DNA of 64,000 nt from Rhizobium sp. CCGE 510 (lineage in GTDB: Bacteria > Pseudomonadota > Alphaproteobacteria > Rhizobiales > Rhizobiaceae), in NCBI RefSeq assembly GCF_000292525.1, contig NZ_AEYF01000015.1, forward strand, positions 186,001 to 250,000. Reading direction: 5' to 3'. The notes under the pieces were generated by a model that ran no database searches, was not told where the DNA came from, and saw only the letters and a program-made list of their open reading frames with translations. Below, in pieces: positions 19,298 through 28,402 of this stretch. The translations under genes and the position numbers were made by a program. Numbering within the stretch: position 1 is the stretch's first letter; each line of letters starts with the position of its first letter.

Positions 19298-19987
19298 TCA
19301 GCGCTTCGTGGTCAGCTCATCGACCAGAGCTTTACCGACGCCATGGGCGGACGCCGGGTTCTGGCCCGTGACCAAGCCGCCATCGGTCACGACATTTTCC
19401 GACCAGTTGGGCGCGGCCTGATGCAGCGCGCCGCGCTGCTTGAGCGTGGTCGCAAGGAGATAAGGCACCACCTTCGTGTAATTGACTTCGGCTTCCTCCT
19501 CGTCGGTAAAGGAGGCTAGCTTCTTGCCGGCGACGAGATAGCTGCCGTCGGACAATGTCGCATTCACCAGCGCGGCCGGGCCGTGGCAGACCGCCGAGAC
19601 GACACCGCCCGCTTCCCAGATTTCACGGATGACCTTCTGCACGGCCTCGTTGTCTGCGAAGTCCCACATCGTGCCGTGGCCGCCGGCGAAGAAGACTGCC
19701 GAGTAGCGCGACGGGTCAAGATCCTTCAGAATCAACGTGTCAGCCAGCGTCCTACGGAAGTCCTTGTCCTTCCAGTAGTGGGCGTTGGCCGCATCGGAGA
19801 GATCGAAGAAGTCGATCGGCGGGTGGCCGCCGCGGATCGAGGCGATCTCGTAGGGTATTCCCGCCTTGTCGAACACATCGAGCGGATGAGTCAGCTCTAC
19901 CATTGCGAAGCCGGTCGGCTCGCCGCTGTCGCCGCGGATCGGATGGCTGGTGACCACGCACAGGATGGGCTTGATCGTATTTGCCAT
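19298..19987 (-). CDS. DJ-1/PfpI-family protein (type-1 glutamine amidotransferase-like, Hsp31 group)
   Basis: A 229-aa protein with the DJ-1/PfpI flavodoxin-like fold. The nucleophile elbow AVCHGPAAL places C134 and H135. E31 in the segment VELTHPLDVF is the usual third residue, and FFAGGHGTMWDF is the strand-loop before the elbow. Members act as glyoxalase III, deglycase or chaperone-type stress proteins. This subgroup (Hsp31/YDR533c-like) is linked to methylglyoxal and electrophile tolerance. It lies 12 bp downstream of an alcohol-dehydrogenase remnant, consistent with rearrangement here. The biochemical activity is inferred only. Confidence 0.85.
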   Translation of the reverse strand: MANTIKPILCVVTSHPIRGDSGEPTGFAMVELTHPLDVFDKAGIPYEIASIRGGHPPIDFFDLSDAANAHYWKDKDFRRTLADTLILKDLDPSRYSAVFFAGGHGTMWDFADNEAVQKVIREIWEAGGVVSAVCHGPAALVNATLSDGSYLVAGKKLASFTDEEEAEVNYTKVVPYLLATTLKQRGALHQAAPNWSENVVTDGGLVTGQNPASAHGVGKALVDELTTKR

Positions 19988-19999
19988 GTTTAGGTCTCC

Positions 20000-20105
20000 T
20001 CAGGATTTAAGCGAGGCCATGTCGATGACGAAGCGATACTTCTCGTCGCTCCTCAACATGCGCTCATAAGCTTCGTTGATCTTCTGGATGGGAAGGCGCG
20101 ATTGC
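20000..20105 (-). pseudogene. C-terminal remnant of a zinc-type alcohol dehydrogenase
   Basis: On the minus strand this 106-bp stretch encodes a tail, RLPIQKINEAYERMLRSD followed by EKYRFVIDMASLKS and a TGA stop at 20000-20002. This matches the C-terminal end of YahK/AdhA-type NAD(P)-dependent alcohol dehydrogenases, which are usually about 350 aa. No coding homology continues upstream of about 20105: the frame runs into unrelated sequence before the membrane-protein gene. It is therefore a truncated relic of a gene whose first 90% has been lost. Confidence 0.75.
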
Positions 20106-20140
20106 CGAAACGAATAATTTCAACGAACCCGTTGTCGGAA

Positions 20141-20587
20141 CTATTGATTTTGTCTCGGTCCTCGCGCGCGAAAGACTAAGAGGTTAGCAACAAACACTGC
20201 AGCGAGGGATGCGGCAATGGCGTATGCCTGCGGGGGAATTTCTCGCATCGAATGTCCTGGTCGGAGCAGATTAGGGTCAGTCCACGCAGTTCCAGGAAAG
20301 AAAAAGGCTGTCACTTGGGTCAACCAGTAGACTGTCAGGAATATGTTGGCTGCAATCATGTTCGATCGGAGGTCTCCTTTCCGACGCCAGACAAAGAACA
20401 AGCCCGCAATGCCCAGGCACACGCCGAGCGACATGGTCTGGGCGTTGTGAAACTTCGCGTGGGGAGGCCAAAGTGGATTGTAAATATGGGTGGCGTTCCA
20501 GTCCGCGAAAAAAGAACCGGAAATGGTCAACAACGCTACTAAGCTTAACAGTACCAACGCTGACAACGGAATAGAGGTCGTCTTCAT
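20141..20587 (-). CDS. Small integral membrane protein of unknown function
   Basis: A 148-aa protein with four predicted membrane spans: about residues 7-25, 50-66, 78-96 and 121-140. A conserved-looking loop between spans 1 and 2 has the pattern HIYNPLWPPHAKFHNAQT. The His/Trp/Pro-rich loop suggests a defined family, but I cannot name a function. Its ATG overlaps the stop of the upstream old-yellow-enzyme gene (ATGA at 20584-20587), so the two are translationally coupled and may act in one process. Confidence 0.75.
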   Translation of the reverse strand: MKTTSIPLSALVLLSLVALLTISGSFFADWNATHIYNPLWPPHAKFHNAQTMSLGVCLGIAGLFFVWRRKGDLRSNMIAANIFLTVYWLTQVTAFFFPGTAWTDPNLLRPGHSMREIPPQAYAIAASLAAVFVANLLVFRARGPRQNQ

Positions 20588-21729
20588 GCCGTTTCTCCAG
20601 CGAGCTTGGAACTCCGCGGTTGTGCGGCATGAGCGCCTAAGCTCGGGTAGTCGGTGTAGCCCACCGATTCATCCTCCCCCGGCACATAAAAGCTCGGATA
20701 ATCTGGGATGTTGAGCTCTGCGCCCCGGCGGAAACGTTTCGGCAGGTCGGGACTCGCGAGGAAAGGCACGCCATAGGCGATGAGGTCAGCCTCTCCTCGA
20801 GAGATAGCGGCCTCGCCGAGCTCGGCATCGTAGCCACCGTTCAATATCAACGTGCGCGAGAAGGCACGCCTAAGATGTGGCGCAACTCGCTCCACGCCCG
20901 GCGAAGGCGCATCAGGTCCAGCAACACCTTCTGTTACGTGCAGATAAGCCAGTCCGAGTCTATCCAGTTCAGCGGCAAGGTAGGTGAATGTCTCGATAGG
21001 TGCCGAATCATGCATCGAATGAAGCGTCATGCTGGGGCCGACACGATAGCCTACGCGGTCGCCGCCCAGGATTTCTGTCACCGCAGCCGCGACCTCCAAG
21101 GGAAAGCGCGCTCGATTTTGGATTGAACCACCATAACGATCTTCTCGGATATTCGACCCATCGCGCAAGAACTGGTCGAGCAAGTAACCCGAACTGCCAT
21201 GTATTTCGACGCCGTCAAAGCCGGCGGCTGCAGCGTTTCGAGCGCCTTGACGAAACTGTTCTACTAGGCCTGGAACCTCTTCGGTCGCAAGAGCCCGCGG
21301 GACGGGTGTCGGGGCCGGACCTGTCGAGATAAACGCTTCCGCATTCGCGCTAAGCGGGGAGGGGCCAACGGGCGGTTTGCCGCCGTGGAACTCGGCATGA
21401 GAGACGCGACCGACGTGCCACAGTTGTGCGAAGATTACCCCACCTGCTTCGTGGACCGCGGCCGTCACGCGGCGCCAACCGTCAACCTGCTCAGCGGAGT
21501 GTATGCCCGGTGTGCGGATGTATCCGACGCCCTGCGAACTGACCTGAGTCGCCTCCGAGACTATAAGTCCGGCAGAAGCGCGCTGCCCGTAATAGACCGG
21601 CGCCAAAGGATGAGAAACATTGCCATCGACGGCGCGGCTGCGTGTCATTGGAGCCATGACCATGCGGTTCTTGAGCGTGATTGCTCCCAAGCGGTGTGGA
21701 GACAAAAGGTTGGTTAGCTGATTGGTCAT
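20584..21729 (-). CDS. Old Yellow Enzyme-family alkene reductase (NemA/XenA-like)
   Basis: A 381-aa FMN-dependent TIM-barrel oxidoreductase that would reduce activated C=C bonds, quinones or nitro compounds with NAD(P)H. Family features are LKNRMVMAPMTRSRA (N-terminal FMN-binding region), GVIFAQLWHVGR, GYLLDQFLRDGSN and the NGGYDAELGEAAI phosphate-binding region. The active-site His-x-x-His/Asn motif reads H177-G-S-S180, so Ser replaces the second substrate-anchoring residue. This is unusual. It is divergent from the HxlR regulator, with palindromic sites between, and coupled to a membrane-protein gene. Confidence 0.92.
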   Translation of the reverse strand: MTNQLTNLLSPHRLGAITLKNRMVMAPMTRSRAVDGNVSHPLAPVYYGQRASAGLIVSEATQVSSQGVGYIRTPGIHSAEQVDGWRRVTAAVHEAGGVIFAQLWHVGRVSHAEFHGGKPPVGPSPLSANAEAFISTGPAPTPVPRALATEEVPGLVEQFRQGARNAAAAGFDGVEIHGSSGYLLDQFLRDGSNIREDRYGGSIQNRARFPLEVAAAVTEILGGDRVGYRVGPSMTLHSMHDSAPIETFTYLAAELDRLGLAYLHVTEGVAGPDAPSPGVERVAPHLRRAFSRTLILNGGYDAELGEAAISRGEADLIAYGVPFLASPDLPKRFRRGAELNIPDYPSFYVPGEDESVGYTDYPSLGAHAAQPRSSKLAGETA

Positions 21730-21767
21730 AGAGGAAACTCTTCCAGGATCACGAGAGGTTGGTGGTA

Positions 21768-21803
21768 TTCGTTAGTAACCAAAGCTATATTGCGTACCGT
21801 ACT
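21768..21803. promoter_or_regulatory. Candidate HxlR operators between OYE and HxlR genes
   Basis: The 97-bp divergent promoter region holds two symmetrical sites. The first is TTCGTTAGTAACCAA at 21768-21782, with a GTTA/TAAC core and flanking TT/AA. The second is GTACCGTAC at about 21794-21802. HxlR-family regulators of quinone and aldehyde stress bind such short palindromes next to their own genes. Assignment is by position and symmetry only. Confidence 0.5.
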
Positions 21804-21826
21804 GCACCCCGCAAGAAGGCACATTC

Positions 21827-22231
21827 ATGACACCAAGTCACAATCGCCAGGGACCGAACTGTACGGCGTTTACCCGTGAACTGCTGAGCCGTGTCGGTGA
21901 CAAATGGAGCATCCTAATTGTCGCTCACCTGGCAGAGGGGCCGATGCGCTTCAACACCCTCAAGCGAACGATTGGCCAGATTTCGCAGCGGATGTTGACG
22001 TTGACGCTGAAAAGTCTCGAGAAGGATGGCCTAGTTTCGCGTACAATGTTCCCGACCATTCCGCCGCGTGTTGATTACGAACTGACGCCCCTCGGCCACA
22101 CGCTGATGGGTCCTGTTATGGGGCTGATCAACTGGTCCCACGAACATCAGGACGAGGTCGAGACGGCACGACGGGGCGACGTCGAACGCGCGGGCACTTC
22201 GGACAGAGACCGCGGTGTCGTGCGGACGTGA
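21827..22231 (+). CDS. HxlR-family transcriptional regulator
   Basis: A 134-aa winged-helix regulator. It opens with the typical cysteine region PNCTAFTRELLSRVGDKWSI, followed by the family's RFNTLKRTIGQISQRMLTLTLKSLE recognition helix and wing (FPTIPPRVDYELTPLG). The N-terminal cysteine (C12) is where HxlR/YodB-type proteins can sense electrophiles or quinones. AGAAGG lies before the ATG. The C-terminal 20 residues are unusually polar and lack the usual ending, so the tail may derive from a rearranged junction. It probably controls the divergent OYE operon. Confidence 0.9.
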   Translation: MTPSHNRQGPNCTAFTRELLSRVGDKWSILIVAHLAEGPMRFNTLKRTIGQISQRMLTLTLKSLEKDGLVSRTMFPTIPPRVDYELTPLGHTLMGPVMGLINWSHEHQDEVETARRGDVERAGTSDRDRGVVRT

Positions 22232-22331
22232 GGACGTCGGCACTTCCCGGATGCTGTCAAACGGCGGCAGCTGACAATGCTGTTTTGCAAGCGCGTTGAG
22301 GTCCACCGCTGGCTCTCCAAAAACGGTGAAC

Positions 22332-23243
22332 TCAAAGTTGTCCGAAGAATGACACCAACTTTTCAACGGCTTCGTTCACATATTCCGGCTTGTCGTAGAG
22401 CGCGATGTGCGTTGCACCGTCTACGACAAACAACTCCTTCGGCCCGTTGGAAAGCCCATATGCCTGATCGCTGTAGATCTTCGTGTCCGCCTCGCTCCCC
22501 GCGATCAGCAGCATTGGTTGTGTCAGTAATTCCGGAAGCAAGGCGAAGGTCGAAAACGCCAACATCCTGTCGAGGCTGGACATGAGGAAGCGGCCCTTGG
22601 AATTCGGATGCTCGCCCCGCGGCGTCCTGTAATAATCGTAGCCTTCCCGCAGCATCGTCGGCGTATTCCCGTCGATATCTTCCAGATTTTCCGGCACGAA
22701 CGAGCCATAAACGGGCGCCCCTCCCATCGCTTCCGCAGTACGCTGCCTTGCCGCCGCCTCAAGCGTCTTGATTTGCTCGTCGATGGGTATCGGGCGGCCG
22801 AAGAAACTTCTGGCGGCTTCGCCCATCGGAGTCGCACTGACCCCGGCCACCGCCTTGAAGCGGCGCTCGGTCTGGGCTACGGCGAGTGCGTATCCGCCGC
22901 CGGCACAGACGCCGAACACCCCCATACGCGCGACGTCTACATATGGAAGTGTCGTCAGAAAGTCCGCTGCGCACCGCGCATCTTCCACTCTCGTCGTCGG
23001 ATCCTCCAGCAGGCGCGGTTCGCCCTCGCTCGCACCCTGATAGGAGGAGTCGTACACCACGACGACGAAGCCACGAGCTGCAAGCCTTTTGGCGTAAACG
23101 CCAATGGTCTGCTCCTTCACGCCGCCTGCCGGATGGATGCCGACGAGGGCGGGATATTGTTTATCACCCCGAAAGTCGTCGGGCAGATGAAGATGTGCGG
23201 CGATTTTGATTGCACTGTTCATAAAGGACACATCTTTGATCAT
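22332..23243 (-). CDS. Alpha/beta hydrolase (dienelactone-hydrolase-like, Cys nucleophile)
   Basis: A 303-aa alpha/beta hydrolase. The oxyanion region is VGIHPAGGVKEQT (about residues 34-46). The nucleophile elbow is GVCAGGGY with C113 in place of the usual serine, as in dienelactone hydrolase and YcjY-like proteins. The acid region is LLIAGSEADTKIYSD, and the histidine is in VDGATHIALYDKPEY. It lies between the convergent HxlR gene and a leftward muconolactone-isomerase-like gene 50 bp upstream, with GGAGAG before its ATG. A hydrolase for lactones, esters or polyketide-like substrates is possible. Confidence 0.85.
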   Translation of the reverse strand: MIKDVSFMNSAIKIAAHLHLPDDFRGDKQYPALVGIHPAGGVKEQTIGVYAKRLAARGFVVVVYDSSYQGASEGEPRLLEDPTTRVEDARCAADFLTTLPYVDVARMGVFGVCAGGGYALAVAQTERRFKAVAGVSATPMGEAARSFFGRPIPIDEQIKTLEAAARQRTAEAMGGAPVYGSFVPENLEDIDGNTPTMLREGYDYYRTPRGEHPNSKGRFLMSSLDRMLAFSTFALLPELLTQPMLLIAGSEADTKIYSDQAYGLSNGPKELFVVDGATHIALYDKPEYVNEAVEKLVSFFGQL

Positions 23244-23293
23244 CTCTGCTCTCCATTTTTCCGAAGTGATGCCGGGTTGCGAACGCTGCCGGA

Positions 23294-23602
23294 TCAGAAA
23301 TTTTGGGCGATGTCGGGGGCGAACAGCGATTCCCAGTTCGTGAAGGGGCCGAGCGGGATCACGTCCCAGCCGATCAGGCCGGCTTTGGCGAGGGGAAATT
23401 CGGCAAGCGCCGCTTTGGCCGCTTCAACGGACTCGGCTTCGGCGATGATGGCGACTCCGGGACGGTCCTGCCGGAAGTAGATGTCACGGATGACGCCGCC
23501 TTTGTACATCTGCCAGGCGTGACGCGCCTCATCCTGCATATGCGGCTGATACTTCTCCAGCGAGGCGTCGGGCTGTGGGACATCGAGACAAAGCAATTTC
23601 AT
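23294..23602 (-). CDS. Dimeric alpha/beta-barrel protein, muconolactone isomerase-like
   Basis: A 102-aa single-domain protein. The pattern is a beta strand (MKLLCLDVPQP), helix (DEARHAWQMYKGG), strand (IRDIYFRQDRPGVAIIAEAE), helix (VEAAKAALAEFPLAKAG) and strand (IGWDVIPLGPF). This is the ferredoxin-like layout of muconolactone delta-isomerase and related YciI/EthD-type barrels. The FPL-KAGLI-WDVIPLGPF ending is typical of the muconolactone isomerase-like group. It is about 30 bp downstream of the flavodoxin gene and probably in its operon. Catalytic activity is not established. Confidence 0.72.
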   Translation of the reverse strand: MKLLCLDVPQPDASLEKYQPHMQDEARHAWQMYKGGVIRDIYFRQDRPGVAIIAEAESVEAAKAALAEFPLAKAGLIGWDVIPLGPFTNWESLFAPDIAQNF

Positions 23603-23630
23603 GTTCAGGCTCCAGGTTCGGGGTTTGTGG

Positions 23631-24200
23631 TTAGGCGGGTTGAAACCGGCTGGTGGTCTCGGCCACGCGCTGGCCGAGATACTGAGCCGTCTTGAGGTCG
23701 CTGCCGATCAGTGCGACGTCGGGCGCTTGGTCTACGTTCGATTGGGTCATGACGCCCAGCCAGCTTCCCAGCCGGTTGAGATCGTCCACGCTGCCGGTGC
23801 TGCTACTGTTTCCGGGCATCATATCGAGGCCGACCCAGATCATCCCGTGCTGGGCGGCGAACAGCGCCATCGATATGAGCGAGTTCAGCTTGTCGCCGTG
23901 CTGGGCGCCTGAGTTGGTAAAGCCGGCGGCAATCTTGTTACGCCACTTCTGGGCCGACCAGGCAGCTTTGGTCGAATCTTCAAAGAACTGCTTGAGCTTG
24001 GCGCTGATCAGGCCGTTATAAGTCGGCGATCCGAAGATGATCGCGTCGCTTTGCTCGAGCGTTTCCCAGTCCATCGGGCCATCCGCAACGGCGATAAGTT
24101 TCGCCTCAGCCCCTTCTACTTCGCTTACGCCGGCGGCGACTGCTTCAGCGACGCGCGCGGTGTGACCGAAGCCACTGTCGTATACGATTGAAATCAACAA
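23631..24200 (-). CDS. Flavodoxin-fold NAD(P)H:quinone oxidoreductase-like protein (WrbA type)
   Basis: A 189-aa FMN-binding protein. The N-terminal strand and phosphate loop are ISIVYDSGFGHTARVAEAVAAG, followed by FGSPTYNGLISAKLKQFFED and GFTNSGAQHGDKLNSL, which resemble WrbA-type quinone reductases and NADPH-dependent FMN reductases. There is no ATG at the start. I accept TTG at 24200 (a second TTG follows) because GGAAGG lies eight bases upstream and the first strand begins immediately. It is divergent from a LysR gene that probably controls it together with the two genes downstream. Two-electron quinone reduction is the family expectation. Confidence 0.85.
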   Translation of the reverse strand: MLISIVYDSGFGHTARVAEAVAAGVSEVEGAEAKLIAVADGPMDWETLEQSDAIIFGSPTYNGLISAKLKQFFEDSTKAAWSAQKWRNKIAAGFTNSGAQHGDKLNSLISMALFAAQHGMIWVGLDMMPGNSSSTGSVDDLNRLGSWLGVMTQSNVDQAPDVALIGSDLKTAQYLGQRVAETTSRFQPA

Positions 24201-24398
24201 TTTGATCGCCTTCCAATAACGAGAATGCGCATGACGGGAGGACGATTTAGATCGATGAACACTGATCGCTCTGAAATGTCATTTGCTTGGATGCCATCAA
24301 TACAGAAGAATGAAATTCAGTAGTGGCGATTGTTTTTCACTTGTTTATTTCCTGCAATTCCGCAATCTCGTCATAAAAGCGTCTGAAAAGGTTCCTCC

Positions 24399-25313
24399 AT
24401 GCGCGACAGGTTTGACGGGATTGAAGTTTTCGTAGAAGCGGTCGAAGCAGGAGGATTCAAAAGAGCGGCGGATCGGCTCTCCCTCACGCCCTCGGCAGTC
24501 GGCAAGGCTATTGCGCGTCTGGAAGAGCGGCTTGGTGTCCGCCTGTTTCAACGAACAACCCGTACGCAGTGTCTGACTGAAGACGGTCAGCAATATTACG
24601 AGCGATGCCTGCGTGCCATCGAGGAATTGCGCACGGGCGAATCCCTGTTGGAAACCGGACGTCGCGAGGTCGTCGGCAAACTTCGCGTGTCGCTGCCCAT
24701 CTTGTTTGGCCGCTACTGCGTCGCGCCCATTCTGCGGGCCTATGCGCGCCAGCATCCGAAGCTTGAACTCGAGCTCAGCTTCAATGACCGCCAGGTAGAT
24801 ATGATCGCCGATGGTTTTGATCTTGCCGTGCGCAACGGCGCACTTGGTAATGGAAGTTCCTTGCGCGCCCGGCGGCTTGTCAGCCAACGCAAGGTGCTGT
24901 GCGCCTCTCCGGCCTATCTAACGGCACGCGGACAACCGCATTCCCTTGCCGATTTCGGAGTTCACGACATGCTCGTTTATTGGCGTAACGACTATGCGCT
25001 GCCGTGGCGGCTTCCAGATGTGTCCGGCAATCTCGTTGATGTGCCTGTGGCGTCCCGGCTGCGTTTCGATGATCTGGAGGCCATCACGGACGCTGCGATC
25101 GAGGGCATGGGGCTTGCCTGGCTTCCTTACTGGCTCATCAGCGACCGTATACGCACTGGCCATCTGGTCGAACTCTGGGCGGACCGGCCAAGCGCTGCGG
25201 TGGAAGCCTACGCAGTCTGGCCGGCGGCGCAGCATCTGCCGTTGCGGTCGCGGCTGGCCATCGACGCTCTGGCGGGCGAACTGCCAAAACGCTTTGGCCA
25301 AGAAATCCGCTAA
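24399..25313 (+). CDS. LysR-family transcriptional regulator
   Basis: A 304-aa LysR regulator. The N-terminal helix-turn-helix (about residues 1-60) includes GGFKRAADRLSLTPSAVGKAIARLE and LFQRTTRTQCLTEDG. The effector domain starts near residue 90 (GKLRVSLPILFGR). This subgroup with a PSAVGKAIARLEERLGV helix often controls divergent redox or efflux genes. It is divergent from the flavodoxin/isomerase/hydrolase genes across a 198-bp, AT-rich gap (24201-24398) that would contain its binding sites. It converges on the second LysR gene. Confidence 0.93.
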   Translation: MRDRFDGIEVFVEAVEAGGFKRAADRLSLTPSAVGKAIARLEERLGVRLFQRTTRTQCLTEDGQQYYERCLRAIEELRTGESLLETGRREVVGKLRVSLPILFGRYCVAPILRAYARQHPKLELELSFNDRQVDMIADGFDLAVRNGALGNGSSLRARRLVSQRKVLCASPAYLTARGQPHSLADFGVHDMLVYWRNDYALPWRLPDVSGNLVDVPVASRLRFDDLEAITDAAIEGMGLAWLPYWLISDRIRTGHLVELWADRPSAAVEAYAVWPAAQHLPLRSRLAIDALAGELPKRFGQEIR

Positions 25314-25350
25314 TACCCACCAAGGCTGTCCATCGGGCGGCCTCAACGCA

Positions 25351-26244
25351 TCAGGGCGAATGCCGTAAAGCGCTCACGAGAAGGGAAAAAGCCGGAGAGG
25401 ACTGGCGGCGACTTGGATAATAAAGGTGGAAGCCCTCCCAATAGGGCGAATAGTTCTCGAGAAACCGATGGAGGCGCCCGGCGTGGAGATAGGGCTTGGC
25501 AATGTCCTCGGGGACGTAGGCGAAACCAAAGCCGTCTAGCGCTGCTTCGAGAACATTGTAGATCGTGTTGAAGACGAGCTGTCCGTCTACCCTAACCTTG
25601 ATCTCTCGTCCGTTCTCCTCGAACTCCCAGGCGTAAAGGCCGCCATAGGTTGGAAGCCGAAGATTGATGCAGCGATGCTGGGTCAACTCCTTCGGGTGCG
25701 CCGGAATATCCCGAGATGCAAAATAGGCTTCCGATGCGACGACCGCAAAGCGCACATCCGGGCCGATCCTGACGGAGATCATGTCTTTGGCGATCTGTTC
25801 GCCAAAACGCACCCCGGCGTCATAACGGTCGCTGACGATGTCTTGGAGGCCGTAATTCACATCAAGCTCGAGCCTGATGTCCGGATATTGATGGAGAAAG
25901 CTGCGAATTTTCGGCCATATGTAGTGCTGGATCTGGTAGTCGCCGGCGGTCAACCGGATGGTCCCGGCAGGCTTTTCACGCAGTGTGTTGAGGCCATCAA
26001 TCGCCATTCCGATCTCGTCGAAAAGCGGACCGATGCTTGCGAGCATCCGCTCGCCGGCTTCTGTCGGCGAAACACTGCGCGTCGTTCTCGTCAGGAGCCG
26101 CACGCCCAGCCGCTCCTCAAGTTGACGGATCGTGTGGCTGAGCGCCGACTGCGAAACCCCGAATTTTGCGGCCGCTTTCGTGAAGCTTCGCTCTCTGGCG
26201 ACCATCAGGAACACCATGAGATCATTGACGTTCTGTCGCTCCAT
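25351..26244 (-). CDS. LysR-family transcriptional regulator
   Basis: A 297-aa LysR protein. The HTH region is FTKAAAKFGVSQSALSHTIRQLEERLGVRLLTRTTR, and the effector domain begins near residue 92 (GTIRLTAGDYQIQHYIWPKI). The subgroup resembles DsdC/AphB- or YhjC-like regulators of aldo/keto reductases and aldehyde stress. It is transcribed leftward, with GAGAGGGGATC before the ATG. The carboxymuconolactone-decarboxylase-like and aldo/keto reductase genes lie in the same direction upstream, so it may control them from a distance or itself. Confidence 0.92.
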   Translation of the reverse strand: MERQNVNDLMVFLMVARERSFTKAAAKFGVSQSALSHTIRQLEERLGVRLLTRTTRSVSPTEAGERMLASIGPLFDEIGMAIDGLNTLREKPAGTIRLTAGDYQIQHYIWPKIRSFLHQYPDIRLELDVNYGLQDIVSDRYDAGVRFGEQIAKDMISVRIGPDVRFAVVASEAYFASRDIPAHPKELTQHRCINLRLPTYGGLYAWEFEENGREIKVRVDGQLVFNTIYNVLEAALDGFGFAYVPEDIAKPYLHAGRLHRFLENYSPYWEGFHLYYPSRRQSSPAFSLLVSALRHSP

Positions 26245-26381
26245 TCATGATCCCCTCTCATAACAAGGTGCCCATTGATAAAGCACATAGTCACGAAATG
26301 GTAGCAACGAAGGTTGAAGCGCGATGGCGCCGCATCACCTTTGCCTTTCGCACAGCTGCAGTCGGCTCCCAATTTGGAGCC

Positions 26382-27176
26382 CTATTTCTCACGGTTTCGC
26401 AGAACGTCTCCGACGACGGCCGAGGCTGAAAACGCGTTTGGCCATCCGGCATAGAAGGCCGTTTGGGCAATGACCTCACCGGCTTCTTCAGCGGTGAGAC
26501 CGTTATCCATCGCCCGGTTGAGATGATAGGTGATCTGAGCGCTCTGCCCCGAGGCGATCAATGAGCTTACAGTCACGAGGCTCCGGTCCCGCGGCGCAAG
26601 ACCCGGCCGCTGCCAGAGATCGAGAAACAGCGGGTCGGCGGTAAACAGCACCAATCCCGGCGAAATCTGCCCGACACTTTTCTCGACGGCGGTGGCTCGC
26701 TGCTGCTCCGCGTCTTTATTCAAGGGCAGCAATTGCGCAGAGGCCGCAGGGAGCTGATCGGCTGCAATGTGCCGTTCGGTAAACACGTTCTTCGTCACAG
26801 CGATCGCGGACATAGCGCTCGACCAACCTGAGTAGAAGGCAAGATGTGTTATGATCTCTGAAACTTCGCTTGGAGTGACGCCGTTATCGAGAGCGACATT
26901 CACATAATGCTCCAGGTCGATCACCTGGTTGCGGGCGATCAGTACGGAGAGCGTAACGATGCTGCGATCGCGTCGCGAGAGCTGCGGTCGCTGCCACAGA
27001 TTTCCAATCACGTCTTCTTCGGCATATCGGCTAAGGGCCGGTGACACGGAACGGATGTCGCCGGCGGGCAATGACGAAGCACTTCCTGGTATCGCTCCGC
27101 CTCCCGTTCCTTCCTGGGCGAAGACGGGCTCACCCATGGTGAGCGAGATCGCCGTGGCCGCTAAAATCCGTTTCAT
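26382..27176 (-). CDS. Exported protein with two carboxymuconolactone-decarboxylase (AhpD-like) domains
   Basis: A 264-aa protein with a signal peptide (residues 1-20, cleavage near VFA|QE). It holds two tandem CMD repeats at about 55-140 and 185-260. Each has the pattern NLWQRP-L--RDRS-VT-S-LIA followed by a helical pair (ITHLAFYSGWSSAMSA; IAQTAFYAGWPNAFSA). Neither repeat has the CxxC motif of AhpD, so thiol peroxidase activity is unlikely. Gamma-carboxymuconolactone decarboxylases likewise lack it. Periplasmic location is unusual for the family. The gene is followed by the LysR gene and preceded by an aldo/keto reductase gene in the same direction. Confidence 0.85.
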   Translation of the reverse strand: MKRILAATAISLTMGEPVFAQEGTGGGAIPGSASSLPAGDIRSVSPALSRYAEEDVIGNLWQRPQLSRRDRSIVTLSVLIARNQVIDLEHYVNVALDNGVTPSEVSEIITHLAFYSGWSSAMSAIAVTKNVFTERHIAADQLPAASAQLLPLNKDAEQQRATAVEKSVGQISPGLVLFTADPLFLDLWQRPGLAPRDRSLVTVSSLIASGQSAQITYHLNRAMDNGLTAEEAGEVIAQTAFYAGWPNAFSASAVVGDVLRNREK

Positions 27177-27329
27177 TGATATGTCCTTCCGGTTTGGTGG
27201 TTGCCGAGCATCGCATTGGACGTCTTTTCCATCTGTGAGGAGGTCACCGATCCATTGCGATACCTGACGGTGTGATGGCGATGTGCCGCAGGGCAGTTGT
27301 GCTGCGGCCCTTCACGAGATCGATGACGC

Positions 27330-28346
<1,017 letters not shown>

Positions 28347-28402
28347 CTATCGACGACGCGCACCCTGAGGGAATCGCATGCCGACCACACGCAATCGACG
28401 CT

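Noticed and set aside
22031..22366. Minus-strand frame across the HxlR 3' end with a protein-like stretch (FTVFGEPAVDLNALAKQ)
   Set aside because: It overlaps the real HxlR and hydrolase gene ends and lacks a ribosome site; the protein-like stretch is short and I could not place it in a family. It might be a relic but is not supportable.
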